DNA of 64,000 nucleotides, from positions 620,001 through 684,000 of the forward strand of contig JADJIB010000001.1 of the NCBI GenBank assembly GCA_016707175.1, read 5' to 3'. Below the pieces are notes generated by a model. The model did no database searches. It was not told where the DNA came from and was given only the letters and a program-made list of their open reading frames with translations. This document shows positions 33,380 to 41,682 of this stretch, in pieces; the first letter of the stretch is position 1; each line of letters begins with the position of its first letter. This DNA comes from Candidatus Phosphoribacter hodrii (GTDB lineage: Bacteria > Actinomycetota > Actinomycetes > Actinomycetales > Dermatophilaceae). The position numbers and the translations under genes were made by a program.

Positions 33380-34686
33380 GGTCGGCCCGGGTCGCGCCCG
33401 AGCGCCTCGCGGCGGCCCAGCAGGTGGGCACGCTCGGCTTCGTTGGTGCACAAGCCAATCGCCCGTTCGTATGCCGCCGCGGCCTCCTCCGCGCGCCCGG
33501 CCCGGACCAGCAACTCGGCCCGCACCGTCGACACTCGATGCGACGTGGGCATCACCTCGTCGAGGCCGTCAAGCAAGGCCAGGCCAGCCTCCGGGCCGTC
33601 GGCTTCAGCCACGGCCACCGCACGGTTGAGCCGGACCACCGGCGAGGCCGTGAGGCGGTCGAGGGCGGCATACCGGTCGGCGATCCGTCGCCAATCGGTG
33701 TCGCCGGCCCTGAGCGCGACCGCGTGCTCGGCCGCGATGAGGGCCTGCAGCCGAACCTCGGTTGCCCGACGACCCAGCACCGCTGGGTTGTCGGGCAACC
33801 CCGCGAGCAGACCGAGAGCATCGGCGATCTCGCCGCGCTTCCATCGGCCGCGGTCCTGGTCGGGCAGCAACACCAGCCGTCCGGCATCGTCCACCCGAGC
33901 CTCGCGCCGCGAGTGCTGCAGCAGCATCAACGCCAGCAGTGCATCGAGCAGGGGCGCGGATTGCGTTGCAGCGGAAGGCGGCTGAACGGCATACCCCTGG
34001 AGGAGTTGGCGCAGCAGGCGGGTGAGCCGGATCGCTTCCCCCGCTAGTTCGGCGCGCACGACATCGGGACCGGAACCGGGCGCATAACCGGCGGTGAAGG
34101 CGAGGTAGGCGACCGTGGCGACCACGTCGATCCGCTCGGCGAGCCGCTCAGGCGTCGGAAGGGCGAAGGCAACGCCCGCGACGGCGAGCTTCTTGCGGGC
34201 CCGGGTCAACCGCGCCGCCATCGTCGGCTCGGCGACGAGGAAGAGCCGCGCGAGGTCAGCCGTCGAGACGCCCATCACCAGCCGGAGGGTCAGCGCCGCT
34301 GCGGCTTCGGGAGCCAGCGCCGGGTGCGCACAGAGGAAGACCAGCCGCAGCCGTTCGTCGGCCAGCGCGCCGGGCTGATCGCCAGGGTCGGCCATCGCCC
34401 GCTGAGCCTCCTCCTGGGTGCGCGCATCGACGACGAGCAGCGGTTCCTTGCGGGCGGCGACGGCTTCCGCGCGGAGCCGGTCAACCGCCCGCCGGCGCGC
34501 TGCGGTGAGCAGCCACGCCGGCGGGTTGGCCGGTATGCCGTCGCGCGGCCAGGTCCGCGCCGCCGCCTCGAACGCGTCGGCGAGGGCATCTTCGGCGAGG
34601 TCGAGTCGACGGAACTGGCCGACGAGCAGGGCCAGCAACCGGCCCCACTCATCGCGCCAGACCCGCTCGATCGTCTTGCTCACCAC
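33376..34686 (-). CDS. ECF sigma factor of group ECF42 with C-terminal TPR-like domain
   Basis: The 436-residue sigma factor has region 2 (RLLALLVGQFRRLDLAEDALADAF, in pieces, and WLLTAARRRAVDRLR, near residues 15-75) and region 4 (ALTLRLVMGVSTADLARLFLVAEPTMAARLTRARKKL, near residues 130-165). A long helical C-terminal domain of about 250 residues follows, with repeats such as RLNRAVAVAEADGPEAGLALLDGL. No anti-sigma factor is adjacent, as expected for ECF42, where the C-terminal domain is thought to control activity. Two DGPF/YCII genes precede it in the operon with a 24-base gap. Together they form the conserved ECF42 module. Confidence 0.9.
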   Translation of the reverse strand: MVSKTIERVWRDEWGRLLALLVGQFRRLDLAEDALADAFEAAARTWPRDGIPANPPAWLLTAARRRAVDRLRAEAVAARKEPLLVVDARTQEEAQRAMADPGDQPGALADERLRLVFLCAHPALAPEAAAALTLRLVMGVSTADLARLFLVAEPTMAARLTRARKKLAVAGVAFALPTPERLAERIDVVATVAYLAFTAGYAPGSGPDVVRAELAGEAIRLTRLLRQLLQGYAVQPPSAATQSAPLLDALLALMLLQHSRREARVDDAGRLVLLPDQDRGRWKRGEIADALGLLAGLPDNPAVLGRRATEVRLQALIAAEHAVALRAGDTDWRRIADRYAALDRLTASPVVRLNRAVAVAEADGPEAGLALLDGLDEVMPTSHRVSTVRAELLVRAGRAEEAAAAYERAIGLCTNEAERAHLLGRREALGRDPGRP

Positions 34687-34710
34687 TGGGTGGTCGACTC
34701 CCTCACTCGA

Positions 34711-35058
34711 TCAGCCGGGCAGGTCGATCTGGACGCAGGGCCGGATCTCCAAGGAGTAGCCGTGCGGCAGGATCCGGCACCACTCGACGACGGTGTCCAG
34801 GTCGGGGGCGTCCAGCAGGTAGAAGCCCCCGATCATCTCGGCGGTCTCGGCGAACGGGCCGTCGGTGAGGACCGGCTGGCCGCCGACGTGGCGCAGGGTG
34901 GTTGCGGCGTCGGAGTCGGCCAGCGCCTCTCCTCCGAGCAGGTGCTCGCCAACGGCCTGGTGGAAGCGGACGTGGTCGTTCATCGACTCGGCCTGCTCGT
35001 CGGCCGACATGCTCGACCACCCGGTGGGCGAGTGGGCAATAAGAACGAAGTACTTCAT
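34711..35058 (-). CDS. DGPF/YCII-domain protein of the ECF42 module (second)
   Basis: The 115-residue protein has KYFVLIAHSPTGW at the start, PVLTDGPFAETAEMIGGFYLLDAP with the namesake DGPF motif (near residue 67, written across this segment in part), and VVEWCRILPHGYSLEIRPC. DGPF proteins are the known genomic partners of ECF42 sigma factors and probably enzymes, but their substrate is unknown. The ATG overlaps the stop of the preceding DGPF gene (ATGA), and the sigma factor gene follows 24 bases later. Confidence 0.88.
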   Translation of the reverse strand: MKYFVLIAHSPTGWSSMSADEQAESMNDHVRFHQAVGEHLLGGEALADSDAATTLRHVGGQPVLTDGPFAETAEMIGGFYLLDAPDLDTVVEWCRILPHGYSLEIRPCVQIDLPG

Positions 35059-35474
35059 AGGAGGTGTCCCTTCTGGAATGTTGGGGTGGTGTCGGTGTTG
35101 GTCTGACCGGAGACGTCGTCGCCCTGCTGGGCGAGCTGGCGCAGTTCGACGAAACCGCCGCCGCTCACCAGCCGTGCGCAGCAGCGGACGAGGTCGTCGC
35201 GGTCATTGCTGTCGATGAGGTAGAACCCCGCGAGTTGCTCCACGCTCTCGGCGAACGGGCCGTCCGTGATCGTCGCGCCGCCCTGGCCGTCGGGGCGCAT
35301 CGAGAGCGCTTGTGCCGACGGGGTCAATGGGCTGGCCGTGACGATCCAGTGGCCACCTTGGCCAAGGTCGCGCTGGAACTGCTCGTGCAACTGCATGCCC
35401 CTGACATGTTCCTCGGCTGGGAGGGCTGCCCACTCCGCCTCCGGCGCGGGCAACAGGACGAGATATCGCCTCAT
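35055..35474 (-). CDS. DGPF/YCII-domain protein of the ECF42 module (first)
   Basis: The 139-residue protein starts MRRYLVLLPAPEAEW and carries ATITDGPFAESVEQLAGFY (DGPF near residue 92), followed by RCCARLVSGGGFVELRQL. It differs from the next gene enough to be an old duplication. It is the first gene of the operon. A promoter with TGTCGA at -35, the ECF42 hallmark, stands upstream. The C-terminal 20 residues are polar and probably disordered. An AGAAGGAG ribosome site precedes the ATG. Confidence 0.88.
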   Translation of the reverse strand: MRRYLVLLPAPEAEWAALPAEEHVRGMQLHEQFQRDLGQGGHWIVTASPLTPSAQALSMRPDGQGGATITDGPFAESVEQLAGFYLIDSNDRDDLVRCCARLVSGGGFVELRQLAQQGDDVSGQTNTDTTPTFQKGHLL

Positions 35475-35515
35475 CGTTCTCCTTCTCTGGGAGCCCGGCG
35501 GGCTCGTTCATCAAG

Positions 35516-35544
35516 GTGACGGGCGAGGAATCCCCGAATCGACA
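35516..35544 (-). promoter_or_regulatory. Probable ECF42-dependent autoregulated promoter
   Basis: On the minus strand, TGTCGA (35544-35539) and CGTCAC (35521-35516) are separated by 17 bases, 42 bases upstream of the first DGPF gene. TGTCGA in the -35 and a CGA/TC-type -10 are what I recall for ECF42 targets in Streptomyces venezuelae. Confidence 0.65.
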
Positions 35545-35592
35545 GCTCACCGCGGGCGGATATGCCGGTGCCGGTGCCGGCGGCCCCAAAAG

Positions 35593-35650
35593 ATCGTCGA
35601 CCTTCCGCACGCTCGACGATATTTCATCGAGCCAACGAAAGGTCGACGAT
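35593..35650. repeat. Nested inverted repeat upstream of the TOPRIM gene
   Basis: ATCGTCGACCTT (35593-35604) and AAGGTCGACGAT (35639-35650) are perfect arms. Inside them CTCGA and TCGAG form a second pair around an AT-rich centre. It could be an operator or an extragenic palindrome. Its arms differ from the GGGTCGAGGTATT family. Confidence 0.6.
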
Positions 35651-35734
35651 GTTTCGGGCGGGCGCGCGGGCAGGGGCGGGGGCGGGGCGGAGGTGCGGTG
35701 CACGGCATACCTCTGGGCGTGGTTGGCTGGCACC

Positions 35735-36298
35735 GTGCCGAAGCACCCCCGGACCGTCGTCCTCCTTGAGGGGGCGAGTGATGTCGCAGCCGTCCGCACC
35801 CTCGCCGCTGCCCGCGAGGTCAACCTGGAACGAGTCCGGCTGGTCGACCTCGGCGGGGTCACCAACATCCGTCGGGGGCTGCGCCAGGCCCGAGCCGATT
35901 GGGCAGACGCCGAGATGCTCGGGCTCTGCGACGCGGCAGAGGTGCGTTTCATCGAGCGGGCCCTCGTCGAGATCGGGCTGCCGGTGCGCGACCCAAGCGA
36001 CCTTCCTGCCTACGGGTTCTTCGTCTGCCACGCCGATCTCGAGGAGGAACTGCTTCGGGCCCTCGGGCCGGTGAGGACCATCGCCGTGATCGAGAGGCTG
36101 GGCCTCGGGGCCAAACTCGGTGCGCTGCAACGACAGTTGGCCTGGCAGGACCGTCCGCTCGCTGAGCAATTGCACCGCTTCTGCGGGGTCGCGTCCGGAC
36201 GCAAAGAGTTGCTCGGGGGTGCGCTCGCCGAGGCCCTCGACCTGGATGCGGTGCCCGAGCCGCTCGCCCTCTTGCTCGACCGCTTGGCGGACGCCTGA
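35735..36298 (+). CDS. TOPRIM-domain (OLD-like) protein
   Basis: The 187-residue protein begins with a TOPRIM core: RTVVLLEGASDVAAVRTLA (catalytic Glu in LLEG, near residue 12), then LVDLGGVTNIRRGL and MLGLCDAAEVRF (acidic DxD-like position changed to C-D-A, near residue 62). OLD-family nucleases carry such a TOPRIM behind an ATPase domain, but here no ATPase is present in the protein or next to it. It may nick nucleic acid or be a non-catalytic relative. The GTG at 35735 is chosen because similarity starts there. The upstream frame has low-complexity Gly/Arg and overlaps the nested palindrome. Confidence 0.65.
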   Translation: MPKHPRTVVLLEGASDVAAVRTLAAAREVNLERVRLVDLGGVTNIRRGLRQARADWADAEMLGLCDAAEVRFIERALVEIGLPVRDPSDLPAYGFFVCHADLEEELLRALGPVRTIAVIERLGLGAKLGALQRQLAWQDRPLAEQLHRFCGVASGRKELLGGALAEALDLDAVPEPLALLLDRLADA

Positions 36299-36316
36299 GC
36301 CTCGGCTCGGTCGGGC

Positions 36317-37567
36317 TCAGACCGCGACCGGCAGCACCGCCGCCCTGAAGGCCGACCGACGCAGGTATGCCGTCGCCACCAGCAGGATCGCGGCTCCCGC
36401 CAGCATCGCGACCCGACTCCCCCACATGCTGGCCACCCACCCCGACACGAACGACGCGATGGCCAACCCGCCCCAGTTGAAGGTGCGGATCGTGGCATTC
36501 ATCCGCGCCCGGAGCCGGTCGGGGGTGACTGCGGTGCGGTAGGTCATCATCAGCGAGGCACTCATCGCGGTCAGCCCATCCAGCAGCATCGCAACGACCA
36601 AAACGGCGACGCCCCAGGGCCCGGGCTGCGCGAGCACGACGAGCACCGGCCACAGCGGCGACACCCACTCGACGGTGGTGATGACCCGGCCGACACCGAA
36701 CCGCCGCCCCAGCCGCGGCGCCACCCCGGCGGCCACGACACCCGACACGCCAGCGGCGGCCAGGATGAGGCCCACGGTGAGGGCATCCAGGTGCAACTCC
36801 TGGTTGGCGTAGAAGACCAGCACCGTCATCACCATGGCGCGCCCGACGAACCAGCTGTGCAGCCAGAAGGCATACGGCCGCAGGGTCTCGTGCCGATAGA
36901 CCCACCGGGCACCTTCGCGCAGCTCGGCGACGAGGTGCCGGGACTCGCCACGCACGATGGGCGGCTCCGGCGTGCGGATGGTCGCGATGACGACGGCGGA
37001 CACGGCATACGAGAGCGCGTCGACGAGCACCGCGATCGGCGCGGAGAGGAAGCGCACGAGCGAGCCCGCGGCCACCGGCCCGACCGAGCCGACCACCTGC
37101 CCCATCTGCTCGAGACGGGCGAAGGCGTCGGGGAGGGCGCGCTCGGGCACGAGCCTCGGGACATAGGACTGGTATGCCGCGACCGACACGCACGTGACCG
37201 CGCCGAACACGAAGACCAGCCCGGCGACGATGGGGACGGTGAGCCGGCCGGCGAGGGCCAGCAGGCCGATCGCCCCGAAGATCGTCATCCCCAGCAGGTC
37301 GGCGGCCACGAGCAGGGGTTTGCGGCGGACCCGTTCGGCGATCACGCCGGCGAGCAGCCCGAACACCAGGTAGGGAGCCCACTGCGCGGCACGGACCAGG
37401 CCGATCGCCTGCTCGTCGGCCTGGAGGGTGTCGATGAGGAGGAATTGGATCGCCAGGGTCGAGACGACCGTCCCGATGGACGAGACCGAGTCGGCGGCGA
37501 ACATCCGCCAGTAGCCAGCCCCGAGCCCAGCGGGAGCCGGGCCCGGTTGGCCGGGAGGCGCCGTCAT
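36317..37567 (-). CDS. MFS transporter (enterobactin exporter/macrolide efflux-like)
   Basis: The 416-residue membrane protein has about 12 hydrophobic segments and a hydrophilic loop between segments 6 and 7. The family loop GVIAERVRRKPLL lies near residue 75 and YQSYVPRLVPERALPDAFARLEQMGQVVG between residues 130 and 165 (in pieces), both typical of the MFS_3/EntS-like group. The substrate is unknown. The ATG at 37567 overlaps the stop of the SpoU methyltransferase gene. It is the last gene of a five-gene run starting at 40821, although the first three genes are a transporter of another kind. Confidence 0.85.
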   Translation of the reverse strand: MTAPPGQPGPAPAGLGAGYWRMFAADSVSSIGTVVSTLAIQFLLIDTLQADEQAIGLVRAAQWAPYLVFGLLAGVIAERVRRKPLLVAADLLGMTIFGAIGLLALAGRLTVPIVAGLVFVFGAVTCVSVAAYQSYVPRLVPERALPDAFARLEQMGQVVGSVGPVAAGSLVRFLSAPIAVLVDALSYAVSAVVIATIRTPEPPIVRGESRHLVAELREGARWVYRHETLRPYAFWLHSWFVGRAMVMTVLVFYANQELHLDALTVGLILAAAGVSGVVAAGVAPRLGRRFGVGRVITTVEWVSPLWPVLVVLAQPGPWGVAVLVVAMLLDGLTAMSASLMMTYRTAVTPDRLRARMNATIRTFNWGGLAIASFVSGWVASMWGSRVAMLAGAAILLVATAYLRRSAFRAAVLPVAV

Positions 37568-38226
37568 GGCTGCTGGTCGAAGACGTGGCGGCGCACCCAG
37601 GCATGCATGGCAATCGCCGCCGCGGCACCCGCGTTGATCGAGCGGGTCGAGCCGAACTGGTCGATGTGCAGGACCACACGGCATACCTGCTGCATCTCAG
37701 GCGTCAGCCCGGGCCCCTCTTGGCCGAAGACGAGGACGCACTCGCGCGGCAGGTCGTAGGTCTCCAGCGCGACCGAGCCGGGCAGGTTGTCGATCCCGAT
37801 GAGAGGTATGCCGCTCGCCTCCCCCGCCCCCGCTCCCGCCTGCGCCTGTGCCCACGTTGCGAGCGCGGCGGCGTCGGGGTGGTGGTGTTCGTGCTGGTAG
37901 CGGTCGGTGACCATCGCCCCGCGCCGGTTCCACCGTCGCCGCCCGACGATGTGGAACGCGGCCGCGTTGAAGGCGTTGGCCGTGCGGATCACCGAGCCGA
38001 TGTTGAAGTCGTGGCCCCAATTCTCGACCGCCACGTGGAACGGATGCCGGCGGGTGTCGAGGTCGGCGACGATCGCCTCGTGCCGCCAATAGCGGTAGCG
38101 ATCCACGACGTTGCGCCGGTCGCCCTCGGCGAGCAGCACGGGGTCCCAGTGATCGCCGGAGAGGGGCGGACCGGCATACGGACCGACGCCCACCTCGCCC
38201 GCCCCTCCCGCGTCGGGGCCGGTCAC
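37564..38226 (-). CDS. SpoU/TrmH-family tRNA or rRNA 2'-O-methyltransferase
   Basis: The 220-residue protein is a SPOUT enzyme using S-adenosylmethionine. Motif 1 is NWGHDFNIGSVIRTANAF (Asn-Arg pair near residue 75). Motif 2 is VLVFGQEGPGLTPEM (near 165) and motif 3 is IDQFGSTRSINAGAAAAIAMHAW (near 190, written across pieces), which form the knotted SAM site. The target RNA is not evident. The GTG at 38226 overlaps the upstream ABC gene by 4 bases (GTGA), and its stop overlaps the MFS start. Longer upstream frames are Arg/Pro-rich and unlikely. Confidence 0.88.
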   Translation of the reverse strand: MTGPDAGGAGEVGVGPYAGPPLSGDHWDPVLLAEGDRRNVVDRYRYWRHEAIVADLDTRRHPFHVAVENWGHDFNIGSVIRTANAFNAAAFHIVGRRRWNRRGAMVTDRYQHEHHHPDAAALATWAQAQAGAGAGEASGIPLIGIDNLPGSVALETYDLPRECVLVFGQEGPGLTPEMQQVCRVVLHIDQFGSTRSINAGAAAAIAMHAWVRRHVFDQQP

Positions 38227-38957
38227 AGGCCGACGAACCGGGACAGGAACGCGCGGGTGCGCTCGCGCGACGGGGCGCCGAGCAGGGCCGCCGGCGGACC
38301 TTCCTCGTGGATGGCGCCGCCGTGCAGGAAGCACACCCGGTCGGCCACCTGCTTGGCGAAAGCCATCTCGTGGGTGGCCAGCACCATCGTCATCCCCTCG
38401 GCCTTGAGGCTGATGAGCAGGTCGAGGACCTCGCCGACCAACTCCGGGTCGAGGGCCGAGGTCACCTCGTCGAGGAGCATGAGCTCGGGTGAGTTGACCA
38501 GGGCCCGGGCAATGGCGACCCGTTGCTGCTGCCCGCCGGACAACTCGTCGGGGCGGACCGACGCCTTGTCGGCCAGCCCGACCCGCTCAAGGATCGCCCG
38601 GGCGGCGGCGGTCGCGTCGGCCCGAGGTCTGCCGTGGACCCGCATCGGGGCGAGGGTGATGTTGTCCAGGACGCTCAGGTGCGGGAACAGGTTGTAGGCC
38701 TGAAAGACCATCCCCATCCGCGACCGCACCCGGTCAGGGTCGACCCGCGGGTCGGTGATGTCCTCGCTGCCGAGGTGGATGACGCCGTCGTCGACGGTCT
38801 CCAACAGGTTGACGCACCGCAACAGGGTCGACTTGCCCGACCCGGAGGCGCCGATGAGGACGACGCATTCGCCGGCCGACACCTCCAGGTCGAACCCGTC
38901 GAGGACGACGTTGCTGCCGAACGATTTCCGCAACCCGCGGACGGACAGGAGGCTCAC
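38223..38957 (-). CDS. Polar amino-acid ABC transporter ATP-binding protein (GlnQ type)
   Basis: The 244-residue ATPase of an amino-acid importer has Walker A GASGSGKSTLLRC (near residue 38), the Q-loop MVFQAYNLFPHL, signature LSGGQQQRVAIARAL (near 145) and LMLLDEVTSALDPELVGEV. The start is a GTG at 38957 with GAGG 6-7 bases upstream. That ribosome site is part of a GTATGCCG word (the GTG overlaps the word end). Genes order as binding protein (40821), permease (39888), ATPase (38957), then methyltransferase. The nature of the amino acid is not evident. Confidence 0.92.
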   Translation of the reverse strand: MSLLSVRGLRKSFGSNVVLDGFDLEVSAGECVVLIGASGSGKSTLLRCVNLLETVDDGVIHLGSEDITDPRVDPDRVRSRMGMVFQAYNLFPHLSVLDNITLAPMRVHGRPRADATAAARAILERVGLADKASVRPDELSGGQQQRVAIARALVNSPELMLLDEVTSALDPELVGEVLDLLISLKAEGMTMVLATHEMAFAKQVADRVCFLHGGAIHEEGPPAALLGAPSRERTRAFLSRFVGL

Positions 38958-38997
38958 GGCATACCTCGGTGGCGGGAGCGGCCGACGGCGGAACCGG

Positions 38998-39888
38998 TCA
39001 TACCAGCCCGCTCCCTTGGAAGCCCTGGCGCCGGGCCACCCAGTCGGTGAAGCGCGCCATGGGGACGGTGAGGCAGACGAAAAGGACGCCGGCGACGACA
39101 TACGGCGTGAAGTTGAAGTCGCGGGCCGTCTCGATCTGGGCCGCGCGGATCGCGTCGACGACGCCGAGGACCGCGATGAGCCCGGAGTCCTTCTGCAGGG
39201 ACACGAAGTCGTTGAGCAACGGCGGCAACACACGGCGCACCGCCTGCGGCACGATGACGAACCGCAGGGACTGGGTGTGGGTCAGGCCGAGCGACCGGGC
39301 GGCCGCGCGCTGCGACGGATGAACCGACTCGATGCCCGCGCGGAAGACCTCTGCGACATAGGCGGAGTAGCTGAGCACCAATGCCGCGCAGCCCCAGAAC
39401 ACCGCCTCCTGCGGCAACCCGTCCAGACCCAACGCGGGCACGCCGAAACCCAGCAGGAGCAGGACGAGCAGCAGCGGCAGACCCCGGAACAGGTCGGTGA
39501 ACGCCGCCCCGAACAGCCGCAACGGGAAGAAGACCGGGCCGCGCAGGGTCCGCATGACGGCGATCGTCAGGCCCAACACCGTGATGAGGACCGCGCAGAC
39601 CAGCAGCACCCGGATGTTGAGCCATAGCCCGCTCAGCACCGCCGGGAACGACGCGACGGCCTTGTCCCAATCGAAGAACGTCTCCTGGACCCGCGGCCAC
39701 CCGGACGAGTGCGTGAGCACCCACCCGAGCGCGCCGACGACGAGGATCGTGCTGATTGACGCGATGGCTGCCGACCGCACCGTCCGCGAGCGGCGGTAGG
39801 CGCGGCGCTCCTGCTCCAGCGCGGACGGCACCCAGCGGTCGGTCAGACCGCCGGGTGCGTCCACACGCTCGTCGGGAGGGTTCGCCAC
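38998..39888 (-). CDS. Polar amino-acid ABC transporter permease
   Basis: This is the membrane subunit of the HisM/GlnP family. The 296-residue protein has a 40-residue polar N-terminus, a signal-anchor-like helix (AAIASISTILVVGALGWVL) and then five or so membrane segments. The coupling (EAA) loop is EVFRAGIESVHPSQRAAARSLGLTHTQSLRFVI (residues 185-215, in pieces). It starts 42 bases after the binding-protein stop and its stop is 40 bases before the ATPase start. Single-permease importers of this kind work as homodimers. Confidence 0.92.
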   Translation of the reverse strand: MANPPDERVDAPGGLTDRWVPSALEQERRAYRRSRTVRSAAIASISTILVVGALGWVLTHSSGWPRVQETFFDWDKAVASFPAVLSGLWLNIRVLLVCAVLITVLGLTIAVMRTLRGPVFFPLRLFGAAFTDLFRGLPLLLVLLLLGFGVPALGLDGLPQEAVFWGCAALVLSYSAYVAEVFRAGIESVHPSQRAAARSLGLTHTQSLRFVIVPQAVRRVLPPLLNDFVSLQKDSGLIAVLGVVDAIRAAQIETARDFNFTPYVVAGVLFVCLTVPMARFTDWVARRQGFQGSGLV

Positions 39889-39930
39889 GAAGATCCCGAG
39901 GGGGTATGCCGTGGTGAGGTGAGCGGGGGG

Positions 39931-40821
39931 TTACTTGAGCGCCGGGGCGCCGGCGTTGGTGAGCCACTGGGTCGCGAGCTTGGCCAGGGTGCCGTCGGCC
40001 CGCAGCGCGTCGACCGCCTTCGAGACGCAGGCGGTCAGCCCGGAACCCTTGGTGAGGACCAGCCCGAACTGCTCCTGCGCGCCGCCAGCCGCCGGCAACT
40101 GCCCGACGATGACGCCGTTGTCCAACTGCGCCGCGGTCATGTAGAAGGCGGTCGGGACGTCCGCGACGATGCCGTCGATCTGCTTGTTCTTCAGCGCCTG
40201 GACCGCCAGGTCGTTGGTGTCGAACACGGCCGGGGCCGCCGTCGGCTTGATCTGGTCGGTGATCGCCTTGTAGGAGGTCGTGCCCACCTGGGCGCCGAGC
40301 TTGGCGCCGGCGAGGTCGGCCACAGCCGTCTTGCCGTCGATCGGCGAACCCTTGTAAGTGATGACGGCTTGGGCGACGTCGTAGTAGCCGGACGAGAAGT
40401 CCACTGCCTTGCGACGCTCCTCGGAGATCGACACCTGGTTGATGTCGACGTCGAAGTTCTTCTTGCCGGGGGTGATGGCGTTCGTGAACGGCACGACGAC
40501 CCACTGGACGTCGGCGGCGGCGAAGCCCATCTTCGCGGCCACAGCGGCGGCGACGGCCGCCTCATAGCCCTGGCCGTTGGCCGGCTTCCCGTCCTTGAAC
40601 CAGGGCTCGTATGCCGGGTCGTCGGTTCCGATGGTGAACTTGCCCGCGGTGGTCAGCGGCAGCGACGCAATGGCGCAGGCATCGGTGGTGGCGCTCGCCG
40701 AAGGGGCCTTGGTCGCAACGGCCGACGTCGTCGATCCCGTCGAGGTGCTCCCCCCGCAGGCGGCCAGGCCGGCCAGCAACAGGGCGGACCCGGAGACGGC
40801 GAGCATTCGCGAGCGCAACAT
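39931..40821 (-). CDS. Amino-acid-binding lipoprotein (ABC importer, SBP_bac_3)
   Basis: The 296-residue extracytoplasmic receptor has a lipobox LAACG (Cys near residue 22) and a Ser/Thr linker. The type 3 solute-binding fold follows: FTIGTDDPAYEPWFKDGKPANGQGYEAAVAAAVA (in pieces), VDFSSGYYDVAQAVI, LGAQVGTTSYKAI and DGIVADVPTAFYM. Four Cys positions after the linker may form disulfides (CAIASL and LTACVSK). The ATG at 40821 has AAGGGA 7 bases upstream. A frame open to 40971 is an extension without support. It is the first gene of the unit. Confidence 0.9.
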   Translation of the reverse strand: MLRSRMLAVSGSALLLAGLAACGGSTSTGSTTSAVATKAPSASATTDACAIASLPLTTAGKFTIGTDDPAYEPWFKDGKPANGQGYEAAVAAAVAAKMGFAAADVQWVVVPFTNAITPGKKNFDVDINQVSISEERRKAVDFSSGYYDVAQAVITYKGSPIDGKTAVADLAGAKLGAQVGTTSYKAITDQIKPTAAPAVFDTNDLAVQALKNKQIDGIVADVPTAFYMTAAQLDNGVIVGQLPAAGGAQEQFGLVLTKGSGLTACVSKAVDALRADGTLAKLATQWLTNAGAPALK

Positions 40822-41018
40822 GAACGTTCCCTTCGACATCGAACTCAAGGCGCCGAGATCGTCCCGACCCCGGCTGACACCCGTCATCGTAGGGGGCCAT
40901 CGGAGCGGCGGTTGCTTGGTCCGTTGTTTGTGGAAGGCCCGCGCTGGTGTCCGCGAACACGGCGCGCGCACAGGTGAGGATTACGGGGCAGCCAGGCGGG
41001 CGGCATACCCTCGGGGTC

Positions 41019-41660
41019 GTGATGCCTCCTGCCCTCGGCCCCGACTGGCTCGACCCGAACTATCTGTTCGAGACCTACGGGAGCGGATTCTTCTGGCTCT
41101 CGCTCGGCATTGTGTTCGTCGAGTGCGGGCTGTTCTTCCCATTCCTGCCCGGCGACTCGCTGCTGTTCGCGATTGGGCTGTTCATCTCGGGGGGCAAGCC
41201 GCACCTGCCCTCGCTGGCGATCGCGCTGCCGACGCTCACCGTCGTAGCGTTCCTCGGGAACGTGTGCGGGTATGAGATCGGGCGGGCGATGGGGCCGGCG
41301 CTCTACAAGCGGACGGGGCGGATCCTCAAGCAGGAGTACTTCGACAAGACGCATGCGTTCTTCGAGAAGCACGGCACGAAGGCGCTGGTCATTGGCCGGT
41401 TCGTGCCGATCGTGCGGACCTTCATCACCCTCGTCGCCGGGGTCAGCGCGATGAACCGGCGGACCTTCTTCGTGTGGAGCGCCGTCGGCGCGGTGCTGTG
41501 GGTGCTGTCGATCACGCTCGCCGGCTACTTCCTTGGCGCGGCGTTCCCGGCGATCGGCAAGAACCTCGAGATCGCGGTGATCGCCATCATCGGGGTGTCA
41601 CTGCTGCCGATGGTTTTCGAGTGGTGGCGCCACCGCCGGGCCGCCGCGTCAGCTGACTGA
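41019..41660 (+). CDS. DedA-family membrane protein
   Basis: DedA proteins are undecaprenyl-phosphate or lipid flippases and help proton-motive-force homeostasis. The 213-residue protein has the family signature FVECGLFFPFLPGDSLLF (acidic residue and LPGDSLLF, near residue 37). The second re-entrant motif follows with FFEKHGTKALVIGRFVPIVRTFITLVAGVSAM (in pieces, residues 115-150), then two more membrane helices. GTG 41019 (or ATG 41022) has no ribosome site. The -10-like TACCCT (41006-41011) 7 bases before suggests a leaderless mRNA. That -10 overlaps a CGGCATAC word. Confidence 0.9.
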   Translation: MMPPALGPDWLDPNYLFETYGSGFFWLSLGIVFVECGLFFPFLPGDSLLFAIGLFISGGKPHLPSLAIALPTLTVVAFLGNVCGYEIGRAMGPALYKRTGRILKQEYFDKTHAFFEKHGTKALVIGRFVPIVRTFITLVAGVSAMNRRTFFVWSAVGAVLWVLSITLAGYFLGAAFPAIGKNLEIAVIAIIGVSLLPMVFEWWRHRRAAASAD

Positions 41661-41682
41661 CGGCGGCTGGTCGGCTGGTCGG

